Positions 27,904 through 37,811 of a stretch of DNA of 64,000 nucleotides are shown here, in pieces. The stretch is from positions 344,459-408,458 of the forward strand of contig DASZEN010000033.1 in NCBI GenBank assembly GCA_035940775.1, in the 5' to 3' direction. Origin of the DNA: DASQYE01 sp035940775. GTDB lineage: Bacteria; Acidobacteriota; Blastocatellia; Pyrinomonadales; Pyrinomonadaceae. Position 1 is the stretch's first letter. The number at the start of each line of letters is the position of its first letter. The position numbers and the translations under genes are program-made. The notes under the pieces are model-generated. The model was not told the origin of the DNA, searched no databases, and saw nothing but the letters and a program-made list of their open reading frames with translations.

Positions 27904-28860
27904 TCAGAACGCGCACCTGTAACTTGCGAACTCGTAAACCTTCCCCCACCGGCCATTCTGCTTGCCGTAGATCATATAGGTGACGCTCTCGAAGCCATCC
28001 GTTATGGTGATGACCTCGCTCGCGCCGTCGGCGTTCAGATCAAGCTGGTCTACGAGTCTCTCCGTATAGATGCCGGTCGTGCCTATCGCATCTATGTTGC
28101 CGCCCGACATGATGTCCTTCTCCGTGTAGCTCGCGTACTCCGTAACGACGGCCCTGTAGCCGTCATTCTGCGGTTCGGCCAACAGGAAAAGCACGTATCT
28201 CTGTTGGCCGCCCTTTCTTTTCTTGACGACGAAGGTTCCGGCCAGCTCCGCCTTGCCGTCGCCGTCCAGATCAAACGCCGTGAGATTTACGGTTTGAAGA
28301 GTCGGAAGCAGCGCGGCGGGCACGCCCTTCTGCCTGAAAGCATTTCGCGCCAGGGGCAGGATGGCGGCACGCTCCGAGGCGGTCGGGGCGCGGCGCGAGC
28401 CCTCTCCTGCGCGGCCAAGCGAATCCGAATTGGTCGCCAGCGCCATCACGTTCGAGTTGAGCCGAGCCTTTGAGCGCAGCGTAACCTCGGCCCCGGTGCG
28501 GAAACACTCCTCGTCTCTGGTCGATGCTTTGACGGTCAAAGTACCGGCGCGCCCCCCGCCAAAGAGCACTCTATACTCAGCCCCCTTGCGATAATATTCG
28601 GTGGCGAAACGCGCTATCTCCTCCGGGTCGGAATCACCCGCGATCGGGTTCTTATATTTGCCCTGCTCGATAATCAGGATCGGCTCCATCGCGGCCGTCG
28701 GGAGGCTGCGAGCGGAGACGACGAAGACAACCGCGCTCGACTGGCCGCCCTGCCGATTAGCAGGCTCGGCCTTCGCCTGTGGCGCGTCTACTGTAAAAGA
28801 GCCGACGAGGGATAAAGCGATGAATAGCGATAAAGCAATGCCGCCAAGACGAAAGCGCAT
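27904..28860 (-). CDS. exported protein with Asp-rich calcium-like loops
   Basis: 318 residues. Signal peptide (IALSLFIALSLVGSFTVDAPQAKA), then a soluble region with two DxDxDG-type loops (FDLDGDGKAEL near residue 200, LDLNADGASEV near 275), as found in FG-GAP/VCBS-like beta-propeller blades or calcium loops. Two Cys residues are seen (one in EECFR, one near the C-terminus in YRCAF). I do not recognise a named family. Flanked by intergenic palindromes on both sides. Confidence 0.7.
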   Translation of the reverse strand: MRFRLGGIALSLFIALSLVGSFTVDAPQAKAEPANRQGGQSSAVVFVVSARSLPTAAMEPILIIEQGKYKNPIAGDSDPEEIARFATEYYRKGAEYRVLFGGGRAGTLTVKASTRDEECFRTGAEVTLRSKARLNSNVMALATNSDSLGRAGEGSRRAPTASERAAILPLARNAFRQKGVPAALLPTLQTVNLTAFDLDGDGKAELAGTFVVKKRKGGQQRYVLFLLAEPQNDGYRAVVTEYASYTEKDIMSGGNIDAIGTTGIYTERLVDQLDLNADGASEVITITDGFESVTYMIYGKQNGRWGKVYEFASYRCAF

Positions 28861-28917
28861 GGGTTATCCTTTCACTTGAGCCGGGCGCGTCTTCCAGGGG
28901 GAAGCGAGGGGTTTCGA

Positions 28918-28963
28918 GGATGAAGGAGAACTTATTCAAGCTGAATAAGCGTCCCCTTCATCC
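28918..28963 (-). terminator. palindrome after pruA
   Basis: GGATGAAGG (28918-28926) pairs with CCTTCATCC (28955-28963); CTTATTCA/TGAATAAG pairs inside with a three-base loop. It starts 15 bp past the pruA stop and probably forms its 3' end. Confidence 0.5.
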
Positions 28964-28977
28964 TTCCACTTCAGGCT

Positions 28978-30570
<1,593 letters not shown>

Positions 30571-30628
30571 ACTTTCCCTCTCAGCTCCTCGAAATTATTT
30601 TCCACAAATACTATCACAGATATGAAAA

Positions 30629-30665
30629 CGCGGTCGTGGGCTCTCGGGTGGAGCGCACGACCGCG
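30629..30665 (-). terminator. intrinsic terminator of def
   Basis: Perfect 10-bp arms CGCGGTCGTG (30629-30638) and CACGACCGCG (30656-30665). On the minus strand the stem is followed by TTTTC. It lies 34 bp past the def stop and ahead of pruA. Confidence 0.75.
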
Positions 30666-30698
30666 CCGGTCATGTGCAGGCTTTCGCGCCGTGGCCGA

Positions 30699-31211
30699 CT
30701 ACCACTGGCCCGCCTTCTGTAGCTTCCTGATCTTGCGCTTGACCAGCTCGCGCTTGAGCACCGTCGTCTTGTCTATAAAGACTATGCCATCGCAGTGATC
30801 CGTCTCGTGCAGCATGCAGCGCGCGGTCAATTCCATCCCGTCAACCTCGAAGAGATTGCCCTCCAGGTCATGCGCGCGGACGATGGCGCGGAAATCGCGC
30901 TTGACCGGAAAAAAGATGCCCGGAAAGGAGAGGCAGCCTTCCTCGCCGTCCTGCTCGCCCTCGACGCGCAAGACCTCCGGGTTAATCATCACGATGCGCT
31001 GCGCGGGGTCTTTGCCGCCGGAACAATCCATCACGAACAGTCGTTTGGAGACGCCCACCTGCGGCGCTGCCAGTCCGACGCCCGGCGCATCATACATTGT
31101 CTCGAACATATCCGAGACGAGCCGCTTCAGATTCTCGTCAAACTCCGTGACCGCCTCGCCCGGCGTCAGCAGCACGGGCTCCGGATAATGTACGATCTTC
31201 AAAAGTGCCAT
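30699..31211 (-). CDS. def: peptide deformylase
   Basis: Removes formyl from nascent N-formylmethionine. 170 residues from the ATG at 31211 (MALLKIVHYPEP); the longer frame to 31265 adds unrelated residues. All three family motifs are present: GVGLAAPQ (residues ~44-51), EGCLS and HETDH, giving the Cys and two His metal ligands and the catalytic Glu. Monocistronic by its own terminator. Confidence 0.96.
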   Translation of the reverse strand: MALLKIVHYPEPVLLTPGEAVTEFDENLKRLVSDMFETMYDAPGVGLAAPQVGVSKRLFVMDCSGGKDPAQRIVMINPEVLRVEGEQDGEEGCLSFPGIFFPVKRDFRAIVRAHDLEGNLFEVDGMELTARCMLHETDHCDGIVFIDKTTVLKRELVKRKIRKLQKAGQW

Positions 31212-31469
31212 TCCGTTCTTCCTCTTCCAATGAGGCGGCGCGGCCTCCCTCGCTCTCTCTCGCACGCGCGCTCTCTCACTTTCGGCAAACCTTTCGTCAG
31301 ACCTCTATTTTACGGCAAATACGGGCCGCGCGCCAGCGAGAGCACTTTTAGAGGCGCTGCTCCGTGTAGCGACCCGTCGTTCCGTAGATTACAATCAAGC
31401 GAGAGGCGGGCCGCGCCGTAGAAGAACGAGCGAGCGCAAGGCGAGCATGGATGCCAGGCAGGGAGAACT

Positions 31470-32333
31470 ATGGGAAGGGCTAAGTCGACGATTAAGAGCG
31501 CCAAACGTGAGGCCGACGAGGTGATCGAAGAGGTGGCTTCACACCCCTGGATTGAACGGATCGCGCGCTTCGGTTATGCCACCAAGGGGGCAGTTTATAT
31601 AGTCGTCGGCGCGCTGGCGACGCTCGCGGCCAGCGGTCGGGGCGGCGAAACGACCGACGCGCGCGGGGCGCTTCAAGCGATTGAAGATCAACCCTTCGGC
31701 AAGTTCGCGCTCGGCATGGTCGCCTTCGGTCTCATAGGCTATGTCGCCTGGCGCTGGATTCAGGCGATAGCCGATACGGACGACAAGGGGGCGGGCCTGA
31801 AAGGAATCCTGATACGCATCGGCTACGCGGGCAGCGGGCTCGTCTACGCGGGCCTTGCCCTGACGGCCGCCAAAATCCTGATCGATGTCGGCGAGCCAGA
31901 CAGCAGCGGCGAAGTACAGCGGCATTGGACGGCGCGTTTGATGTCCGTGCCTTACGGACGCTGGCTCGTGGGTCTCGTCGGGGCGGGCGTCGTCGGTTTC
32001 GGTCTCTACCAGATGTACAAAGGTCTTCGGGCAAAGTTTCGCAAGAGGTTGAAGCTGGGCCAGATGAGTTTTACAAAAAAGGCGTGGGCGACCGTCAGCG
32101 GTCGAATCGGTTACGCGGCGCGCGGAGTAGTCTTCTGCATCGTCGGCAGTTTTTTAATCCAGGCCGCCCTTCACTACAACCCGAGGGAGGCGCAGGGATT
32201 GGAGGGCGCGCTCGATACGCTCTACCGGCAGCCTTACGGCCAATGGATGTTGGGCGCGGTCGCTGCGGGGCTGATCGTCTACGGCCTGTACATGATGGTC
32301 GAGGCGCGTTACCGTCGCATCAACGGTTCCTAG
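31470..32333 (+). CDS. DUF1206 integral membrane protein
   Basis: 287 residues with three related two-helix units, each opening with an RxGYA-type turn: RFGYATKGAVYIVVGALA, RIGYAGSGLVYAGLALTA and RIGYAARGVVFCIVGSFL. This is the DUF1206 pattern of six membrane helices. Function unknown. The N-terminal ~30 residues are basic and acidic. It is divergent from def and convergent with aroC. Confidence 0.9.
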   Translation: MGRAKSTIKSAKREADEVIEEVASHPWIERIARFGYATKGAVYIVVGALATLAASGRGGETTDARGALQAIEDQPFGKFALGMVAFGLIGYVAWRWIQAIADTDDKGAGLKGILIRIGYAGSGLVYAGLALTAAKILIDVGEPDSSGEVQRHWTARLMSVPYGRWLVGLVGAGVVGFGLYQMYKGLRAKFRKRLKLGQMSFTKKAWATVSGRIGYAARGVVFCIVGSFLIQAALHYNPREAQGLEGALDTLYRQPYGQWMLGAVAAGLIVYGLYMMVEARYRRINGS

Positions 32334-32349
32334 TCAACCCGTCGATTCG

Positions 32350-33519
32350 CTAATAACCGCGCAACTGTTCCCGGTAGCCGTCGAAGTTGCGGCGCATCTC
32401 GCCGAGGCTGTCGCCGCCAAACTTTTCACGCATCGCGTGGGCCAGGACGAGCGCAACCATCGCTTCGGCGATCACGCCCGCCGCCGGAACAGCCGTCACG
32501 TCCGAGCGCTCGAAGGCCGCCGACTCCTCCTCTTTAGTATCGATATCGACGGAGCGCAGCGCGCGCCTGAGCGTCGAAATGGGCTTCAAGTGGCCGCGCA
32601 CGCGCACCTCCTCGCCGTTGGTGATGCCGCCTTCGAGGCCCCCGGCGCGGTTCGAGTGGCGCTTGAAACGCTGCGCCGCCGCGTCATACGCAATCTCGTC
32701 GTGGACTTGCGAGCCCGGCAGAGCGCTCGCCTCCGCGCCCGCGCCGATCGAGACCGCCTTGACGGCCGGGATGGACATCACGGCCTGGGCCAATCGCCCG
32801 TCGAGCTTCAAATCCCAGGCCGTGTGCGAGCCCAGGCCCGGGACGACACCCGCTGCGACGACCTCGAAAATACCGCCGAGCGTATCCCCCTCGCTCCGTT
32901 TCTCGTCGATCAGCTCGATCATGCGCGCCTGCGCCTCCGCGTCGGCGCAACGCAGCGGCGCATCCTCCGGAACCATTTCGATCATCTCCCAGGGCAGCTC
33001 AAGGGGCGCGGCGGGCAGGCCGCCCAGTTGTATGACGTGGCTGCGAATCGCTACACCGAACTGTGAGAGCAGTTGTTTGGCGAGCGCTCCGCAGGCGACG
33101 CGCGCCGCCGTCTCGCGCGCAGACGCGCGCTCTAGCACGTTTCGCAGATCACGCGCGCCGAACTTTTGGCCGCCCGCCAAATCCGCGTGGCCCGGTCGCG
33201 GTCTCTTCACACGGCGCGACTTCTCCTCGGGAATGTCGCGCGGCTCGGCCGCCATCACGTCCGTCCAGTTAGCCCAGTCCCTATTCTCGATCATGAGAGC
33301 CAGGGGCGAGCCCAGGGTGAGCCCATGCCGCACGCCGCTCAGAATCTCCGCCCGGTCGCGCTCGATCTTCATGCGCCCGCCCCGACCGTATCCCCATTGA
33401 CGCCGCTCAAGCTCATGGTTGAGCGCGTCCATATCTACGGGCAGGCCAGCGGGCAGACCTTCCAGGATCGCGACCAGAGCGCGCCCGTGTGACTCTCCGG
33501 CTGTGGTGAAGCGAAACAT
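32350..33519 (-). CDS. aroC: chorismate synthase
   Basis: FMN-dependent last step of the shikimate pathway (EPSP to chorismate). 389 residues. It starts FRFTTAGESHGRALVAILEGLPAG and contains RRQWGYGRGGRMKIERD, KRPRPGHADLAGGQKF, RSHVIQLGG and the late GGITNGEEVRVRGHLKPIST motif. No other aro genes are adjacent. Confidence 0.97.
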   Translation of the reverse strand: MFRFTTAGESHGRALVAILEGLPAGLPVDMDALNHELERRQWGYGRGGRMKIERDRAEILSGVRHGLTLGSPLALMIENRDWANWTDVMAAEPRDIPEEKSRRVKRPRPGHADLAGGQKFGARDLRNVLERASARETAARVACGALAKQLLSQFGVAIRSHVIQLGGLPAAPLELPWEMIEMVPEDAPLRCADAEAQARMIELIDEKRSEGDTLGGIFEVVAAGVVPGLGSHTAWDLKLDGRLAQAVMSIPAVKAVSIGAGAEASALPGSQVHDEIAYDAAAQRFKRHSNRAGGLEGGITNGEEVRVRGHLKPISTLRRALRSVDIDTKEEESAAFERSDVTAVPAAGVIAEAMVALVLAHAMREKFGGDSLGEMRRNFDGYREQLRGY

Positions 33520-33630
33520 TCTTTTATTCCGGATTGCGAATCAGCGATTAACTACCCGGTCGAGCGGAAGTAATAGACCAACTGTCTTTAGTAAAAGACC
33601 AACCCTCTCTCCAACAGCATTACGCGCTCG

Positions 33631-35133
33631 TCAAAGATATTCTTCCGCGAATATATTGCCGCGCCCTAAGATACAGGACGGATCGAAGGCTCGTTTGAGC
33701 GCGGCCATCTCGCGCAGGTGCTCCTCATTGTAAAGAATGCGTAAGTAATCGCGCTTGATTTTGCCTATGCCGTGCTCTGCTGAGATCGTGCCGCCGCGCT
33801 CGACGGCGTGACGTACGAACTCAAGATAAACGGAGAGAGCGCGCGCCGCTTCGCTTTCATCGCGCGGCATGATGTTGACGTGAACGTGATTGTCGCCGAT
33901 GTGGCCGAAGATGACGTACTGAAGTTCGCTCGCGCGCAAAGTGTCCTGATAAAAGCGGAGCATGGGAGCGAACTCCTCGTCGGGCAGGGCCATGTCGGTC
34001 GAGACTTTGCGTTGGCCCCGGCGCGCGAGCCATTCGTTGACGAGCACCGGGAGTTGATGCCTGAACTCGCGCATCTGATGCTGGTCGTGCTCTTCGGTCG
34101 CAAACCAGGAATCATCCACGAGCGCATTGTGCTGTTCGAGCAGCGCGAGCCACGCGGCGAACAAGCCTTCTTCCGTCTCCGCGGCCGTCTCCTGCTCGAA
34201 AAAGATAGCGCCCGCCGCCCACTCAGGCACGAGCGCATACTTCGAGCGCAGAAGCGACAGCGATTCGGAGTCGAAATATTCCAGCGCCCGCGCATCGAAG
34301 CCGCCCACCTGATTGCTCCGCCGAGTTTCGAGCGAAGCGGCCCGCGCCGCGCGCACAAACCCCAGCAACTCCTCTTCGCTCTTGAAGAAAACGATGCCGC
34401 TCAGCAAGCCCTCCGGTCTTTCGAGCAACGTCACTTCGACTTCCGCGATGACGCCGAGCGTGCCCTCGCTTCCGATGAAGAGATCGAGCGCGTCCATGCC
34501 GGGCGCGACCCAGTAACCTGACGCATGTTTGCGCGTCGCGGGCATTCGATAGGACGGCAACTGCGCCTCAAGGCTACGGCCGCCGCAGCCCGGCAAAGGA
34601 ACTTGCAGCAAGCCATCCGCCGTAGCGCAAACGCGCCCGCGCGCGAGGTCAATCACGTCGCCCGTCGTGAGGGCTATCTTGAGGCGGCGAATAAAGCCGC
34701 GCGTGGGCCCATACTTGAAAGTACGCGCACCAGATGCGTTGGTCGCCACCGTGCCGCCCATGTAGCAGCTCCACTCGGTAGGGTCTGGCGGGTAGATCAA
34801 CCCTCGCTCCCCGACGGCGCGCTGAAAATCTGCGAGCACGACGCCCGCGCCTGCCGTGGCCCGTCCGCCGCTCTCTTCACGAACGATCTCTACGATGCGG
34901 TTGAGCCGGTCGGTCGCCAGTACTATTCCGCCGAAGGGCACGCGCCCGCCGACGATCCCCGTGCCCGCGCCCGACACGGTGACGGGCACGCCCTCGCGCG
35001 CGGCTTCAAAGAGCACTGCGGCCGCTTCCTCAGCGCTCTCCGGAAACAGGACGCGCGCCGCGTGCCCGCCCCGCATATTGCTGGCATCCGCAAGGTAGGT
35101 TTGAATCTCATCCGGGGACGATTTAATCAGCAT
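33631..35133 (-). CDS. FAD-binding oxidoreductase (GlcD / D-lactate dehydrogenase type)
   Basis: 500 residues from the ATG at 35133 (MLIKSSPDEI). It has an N-terminal FAD_binding_4 (PCMH) domain (VTVSGAGTGIVGGRVPFGGIVLAT, MGGTVATNASGARTFKYGPTR, IGSEGTLGVIAEV) and a C-terminal FAD-oxidase domain with the metal/substrate motif FGHIGDNHVHVN and the end motif GGTISAEHGIGKIKRDYL. Family members oxidise glycolate, D-lactate or D-2-hydroxyglutarate; the substrate is not assignable. No separate iron-sulfur subunit is nearby. Confidence 0.92.
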   Translation of the reverse strand: MLIKSSPDEIQTYLADASNMRGGHAARVLFPESAEEAAAVLFEAAREGVPVTVSGAGTGIVGGRVPFGGIVLATDRLNRIVEIVREESGGRATAGAGVVLADFQRAVGERGLIYPPDPTEWSCYMGGTVATNASGARTFKYGPTRGFIRRLKIALTTGDVIDLARGRVCATADGLLQVPLPGCGGRSLEAQLPSYRMPATRKHASGYWVAPGMDALDLFIGSEGTLGVIAEVEVTLLERPEGLLSGIVFFKSEEELLGFVRAARAASLETRRSNQVGGFDARALEYFDSESLSLLRSKYALVPEWAAGAIFFEQETAAETEEGLFAAWLALLEQHNALVDDSWFATEEHDQHQMREFRHQLPVLVNEWLARRGQRKVSTDMALPDEEFAPMLRFYQDTLRASELQYVIFGHIGDNHVHVNIMPRDESEAARALSVYLEFVRHAVERGGTISAEHGIGKIKRDYLRILYNEEHLREMAALKRAFDPSCILGRGNIFAEEYL

Positions 35134-35180
35134 CGGTTGTGCTTCCCCTGCCCGCCCCACACAGGCTACGTCACCGCAAC

Positions 35181-35711
35181 CTATTCCTCATCAGCCTTTT
35201 TTTCGAGTGAGGTGTCGAAGTAAAAATCCTGAATCGGGTTGTCGGGGCTACTGTTTCCTTGAGGGATAAAGCCGATCTTTTCCAACACCCGTCGGGACGC
35301 GAGATTCTCTGAATCTATCGAAGCGACGATCTCAGGGGCTCCGAGTTTTTCAGACGCATAACGCAGGCAGGCACGTACAGCCTCAGTCGCATAGCCGCGC
35401 CCCCAATACAAGCGCGCGAAGTGATAGACCAATTCCAACTGTGGCCCACCCCTGAAGAGATTGAACCCGCAGGCCCCGATCACGCGGCCCCTGCTTTTTT
35501 CGACCACCGCCCAATGACAGAAGCCATGCTCCTGCTGGTAAGCCTGGCCGCGCATGAGCGAGCGGCGGGCCGCCGTCTCGTTCCTCAAAACGCCGTTCGG
35601 ATCAACGTAGCGCCAAACTTCGGGGTCGCCGTAAATCTCCAGAAAGTCTTTAAGATCATTCAGCAGCCACGTACGCAGGATGAGCCGTTCGGTCTCAACT
35701 ATGATCGCCAT
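35181..35711 (-). CDS. GNAT-family N-acetyltransferase
   Basis: 176 residues of the RimJ/RimL type: TERLILRTWLLNDLKDFLEIYGD at the start, HWAVVEKSRGRVIGACGF in the core, and the acetyl-CoA loop ARLYWGRGYATEAVRACLRYA, then ENLASRRVLEKIGF. Substrate unknown. It lies 20 bp after uvrB on the same strand, so it may share its transcript. Confidence 0.9.
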   Translation of the reverse strand: MAIIVETERLILRTWLLNDLKDFLEIYGDPEVWRYVDPNGVLRNETAARRSLMRGQAYQQEHGFCHWAVVEKSRGRVIGACGFNLFRGGPQLELVYHFARLYWGRGYATEAVRACLRYASEKLGAPEIVASIDSENLASRRVLEKIGFIPQGNSSPDNPIQDFYFDTSLEKKADEE

Positions 35712-35730
35712 ACTTTTTATAACCGCTTTT

Positions 35731-37719
35731 TCAGGTCATCTGTAGCTCGCGCTCGCGCAGGTACTTGATGCGGTCGCGAATCTCTGCGGCGCGCTCGAAC
35801 TCGAAGCGACGGGCGGCGGCGCGCATCTCCGCTTCGAGCCGCTCGATGGTCGCGTCTATATTCTCGCGCGTGTACTCTTCGTACTCTTCGAGGTTGAGCG
35901 GCACTTTGAAGTAGTCCGCTTCGTAGGCCGTGACGAGCGTCGCCTCTATGGGCTTGACGATGGTCTGCGGCGTGATGCCGTGCTCCAGATTGTAGCCTTC
36001 CTGGATGGCGCGCCGCCGCCTGGTCTCGTCTATCGCGCGCCGCATCGAATCCGTGATCTTGTCGGCGTAGAGAATCGCCTTCCCGTTGGCATTGCGCGCC
36101 GCCCGCCCCATCGTTTGAATCAAAGAGCGGTCGGAGCGCAGGAACCCCTCTTTATCGGCGTCGAGGATCGCCACCAGCGAGACTTCGGGAAGATCCAGAC
36201 CTTCTCGCAGGAGGTTGATGCCGACCAACACATCGAACTCGCCGCGCCGTAGATCGCGCAGAATTTTGATGCGTTCGAGTGTTTCTATGTCCGAGTGCAG
36301 GTAGCGCACGCGCACCCCCACCTCGGCGAAATACTCTGTCAAATCTTCCGACATCTTCTTGGTCAGGGTGGTCACCAGGACGCGCTCGTTCTTCTCGGTG
36401 CGGAGGCGGCACTCTTCCAGCAGGTCATCAATCTGGCCTTTGACGGGCCGCACTTCGACCACGGGATCGGTCAGTCCCGTCGGACGAATAATCTGTTCGA
36501 CGACTTCTCCGCCCGCCCTCGTCAGCTCGTACGGCCCCGGCGTGGCCGACACGTAGATGGTCTGCCCGATGCGCGCCTCAAACTCCTGAAAGTTCAGAGG
36601 CCGGTTGTCCATCGCCGACGGAAGACGAAAGCCGTATTCGACGAGCGTGCGCTTGCGCGACTGGTCGCCTTTGAACATGCCGCCGAGCTGCGGGATGGTC
36701 TGGTGCGATTCGTCTATGACCATGATGGTGTCGCGCGGCAGGTAATCGAGGAGCGTCGGAGGCGGTTCACCCGCAGCTTTGCCCGTCAGGTGTCGCGAAT
36801 AGTTTTCGATGCCGCGACAAAAACCCATCTCCTTTATCATCTCAAGGTCGTACATCGTGCGTTGATGAAGACGCTGCGCCTCGACCAGCTTGCCCTCCTG
36901 AATCAGCATCGGCTCCCACTCGTCCAACTCCTGTCGAATCGTTTTGATCGCGCGTTTGATGGTCGGCTTCGACATGACGTAGTGCGACTTAGGGTAGATG
37001 GGCAGGCGCGACTCGTGTTTATGCAAGACCTCGCCGAGCAGCGGGTCGATGGTCGAAACGGAATCGATCTCGTCGCCCCACAGCTCGATCCGATAAGCCT
37101 GATCCTGATAGCTCGGGTAAACCTCGACCGTATCGCCGCGCACGCGGAAACTTCCACGGTCAAACTCTATGTCGGAGCGCTCGTACTGAAGCTCCACGAG
37201 TTTCTGTAGGAGCGCGTCGCGCGTCATGCGCGCGCCCGGCTCGACGAAGAGCAGCATGCCGTAATAGGCGTCCGGGTCGCCCAGACCGTAAATGCAGGAG
37301 ACGGAGGCGACCACGATCACGTCCTGTCGCTCAAAGAGCGCACGCGTCGCCGACATCCGCAGCCGATCAATCTCGTCGTTGATCGTCGCCTCCTTTTCAA
37401 TGTAGGTGTCTGAGGCCGGGACGTACGCCTCCGGCTGGTAATAGTCGTAATAGGAGACGAAGTATTCGACGGCGTTTTCGGGAAAGAGGGTCTTGAACTC
37501 CTGGTAGAGTTGCGCCGCCAGCGTCTTGTTATGCGCGAGCACGAGCGCCGGGCGCTGCACCCGCTGAATGACGCTCGCGATGGTGAAGGTCTTACCGGAG
37601 CCAGTGATGCCCAGAAGCACCTGGTCTTTCGCGCCCTCGGCGAGCCCGCGCACGAGCGCCTCTATGGCCTGCGGTTGATCGCCCTGCGGCTGGTATTCGG
37701 AGCGAAGTTTAAAGGGCAT
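35731..37719 (-). CDS. uvrB: UvrABC excision nuclease subunit B
   Basis: Damage-verification helicase-like subunit of nucleotide excision repair. 662 residues. Walker A GITGSGKTF is near residue 38. The beta-hairpin region EYFVSYYDYYQPEAYVP, helicase motifs VIDESHQT and INLLREGLDLPEVS, and a C-terminal UVR domain (ERLEAEMRAAARRFEFERAAEIRDRI in part) follow. Upstream lies the terminator of the HEAT gene. Confidence 0.97.
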   Translation of the reverse strand: MPFKLRSEYQPQGDQPQAIEALVRGLAEGAKDQVLLGITGSGKTFTIASVIQRVQRPALVLAHNKTLAAQLYQEFKTLFPENAVEYFVSYYDYYQPEAYVPASDTYIEKEATINDEIDRLRMSATRALFERQDVIVVASVSCIYGLGDPDAYYGMLLFVEPGARMTRDALLQKLVELQYERSDIEFDRGSFRVRGDTVEVYPSYQDQAYRIELWGDEIDSVSTIDPLLGEVLHKHESRLPIYPKSHYVMSKPTIKRAIKTIRQELDEWEPMLIQEGKLVEAQRLHQRTMYDLEMIKEMGFCRGIENYSRHLTGKAAGEPPPTLLDYLPRDTIMVIDESHQTIPQLGGMFKGDQSRKRTLVEYGFRLPSAMDNRPLNFQEFEARIGQTIYVSATPGPYELTRAGGEVVEQIIRPTGLTDPVVEVRPVKGQIDDLLEECRLRTEKNERVLVTTLTKKMSEDLTEYFAEVGVRVRYLHSDIETLERIKILRDLRRGEFDVLVGINLLREGLDLPEVSLVAILDADKEGFLRSDRSLIQTMGRAARNANGKAILYADKITDSMRRAIDETRRRRAIQEGYNLEHGITPQTIVKPIEATLVTAYEADYFKVPLNLEEYEEYTRENIDATIERLEAEMRAAARRFEFERAAEIRDRIKYLRERELQMT

Positions 37720-37746
37720 GACACATCATGAAAGCTTAAAAAAAGT

Positions 37747-37789
37747 GACGAGTGACAGGCTAAAGGAAGATTTTAGCCTGTCACTCGTC
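37747..37789 (-). terminator. intrinsic terminator after the 1481-residue HEAT gene
   Basis: A perfect 18-bp stem (arms 37747-37764 and 37772-37789, 7-nt loop). On the minus strand it runs into ACTTTTTTT. It lies 23 bp past the stop of the HEAT gene and before uvrB. Confidence 0.9.
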
Positions 37790-37811
37790 AGTTGTCACTT
37801 AGCGCCCCGGC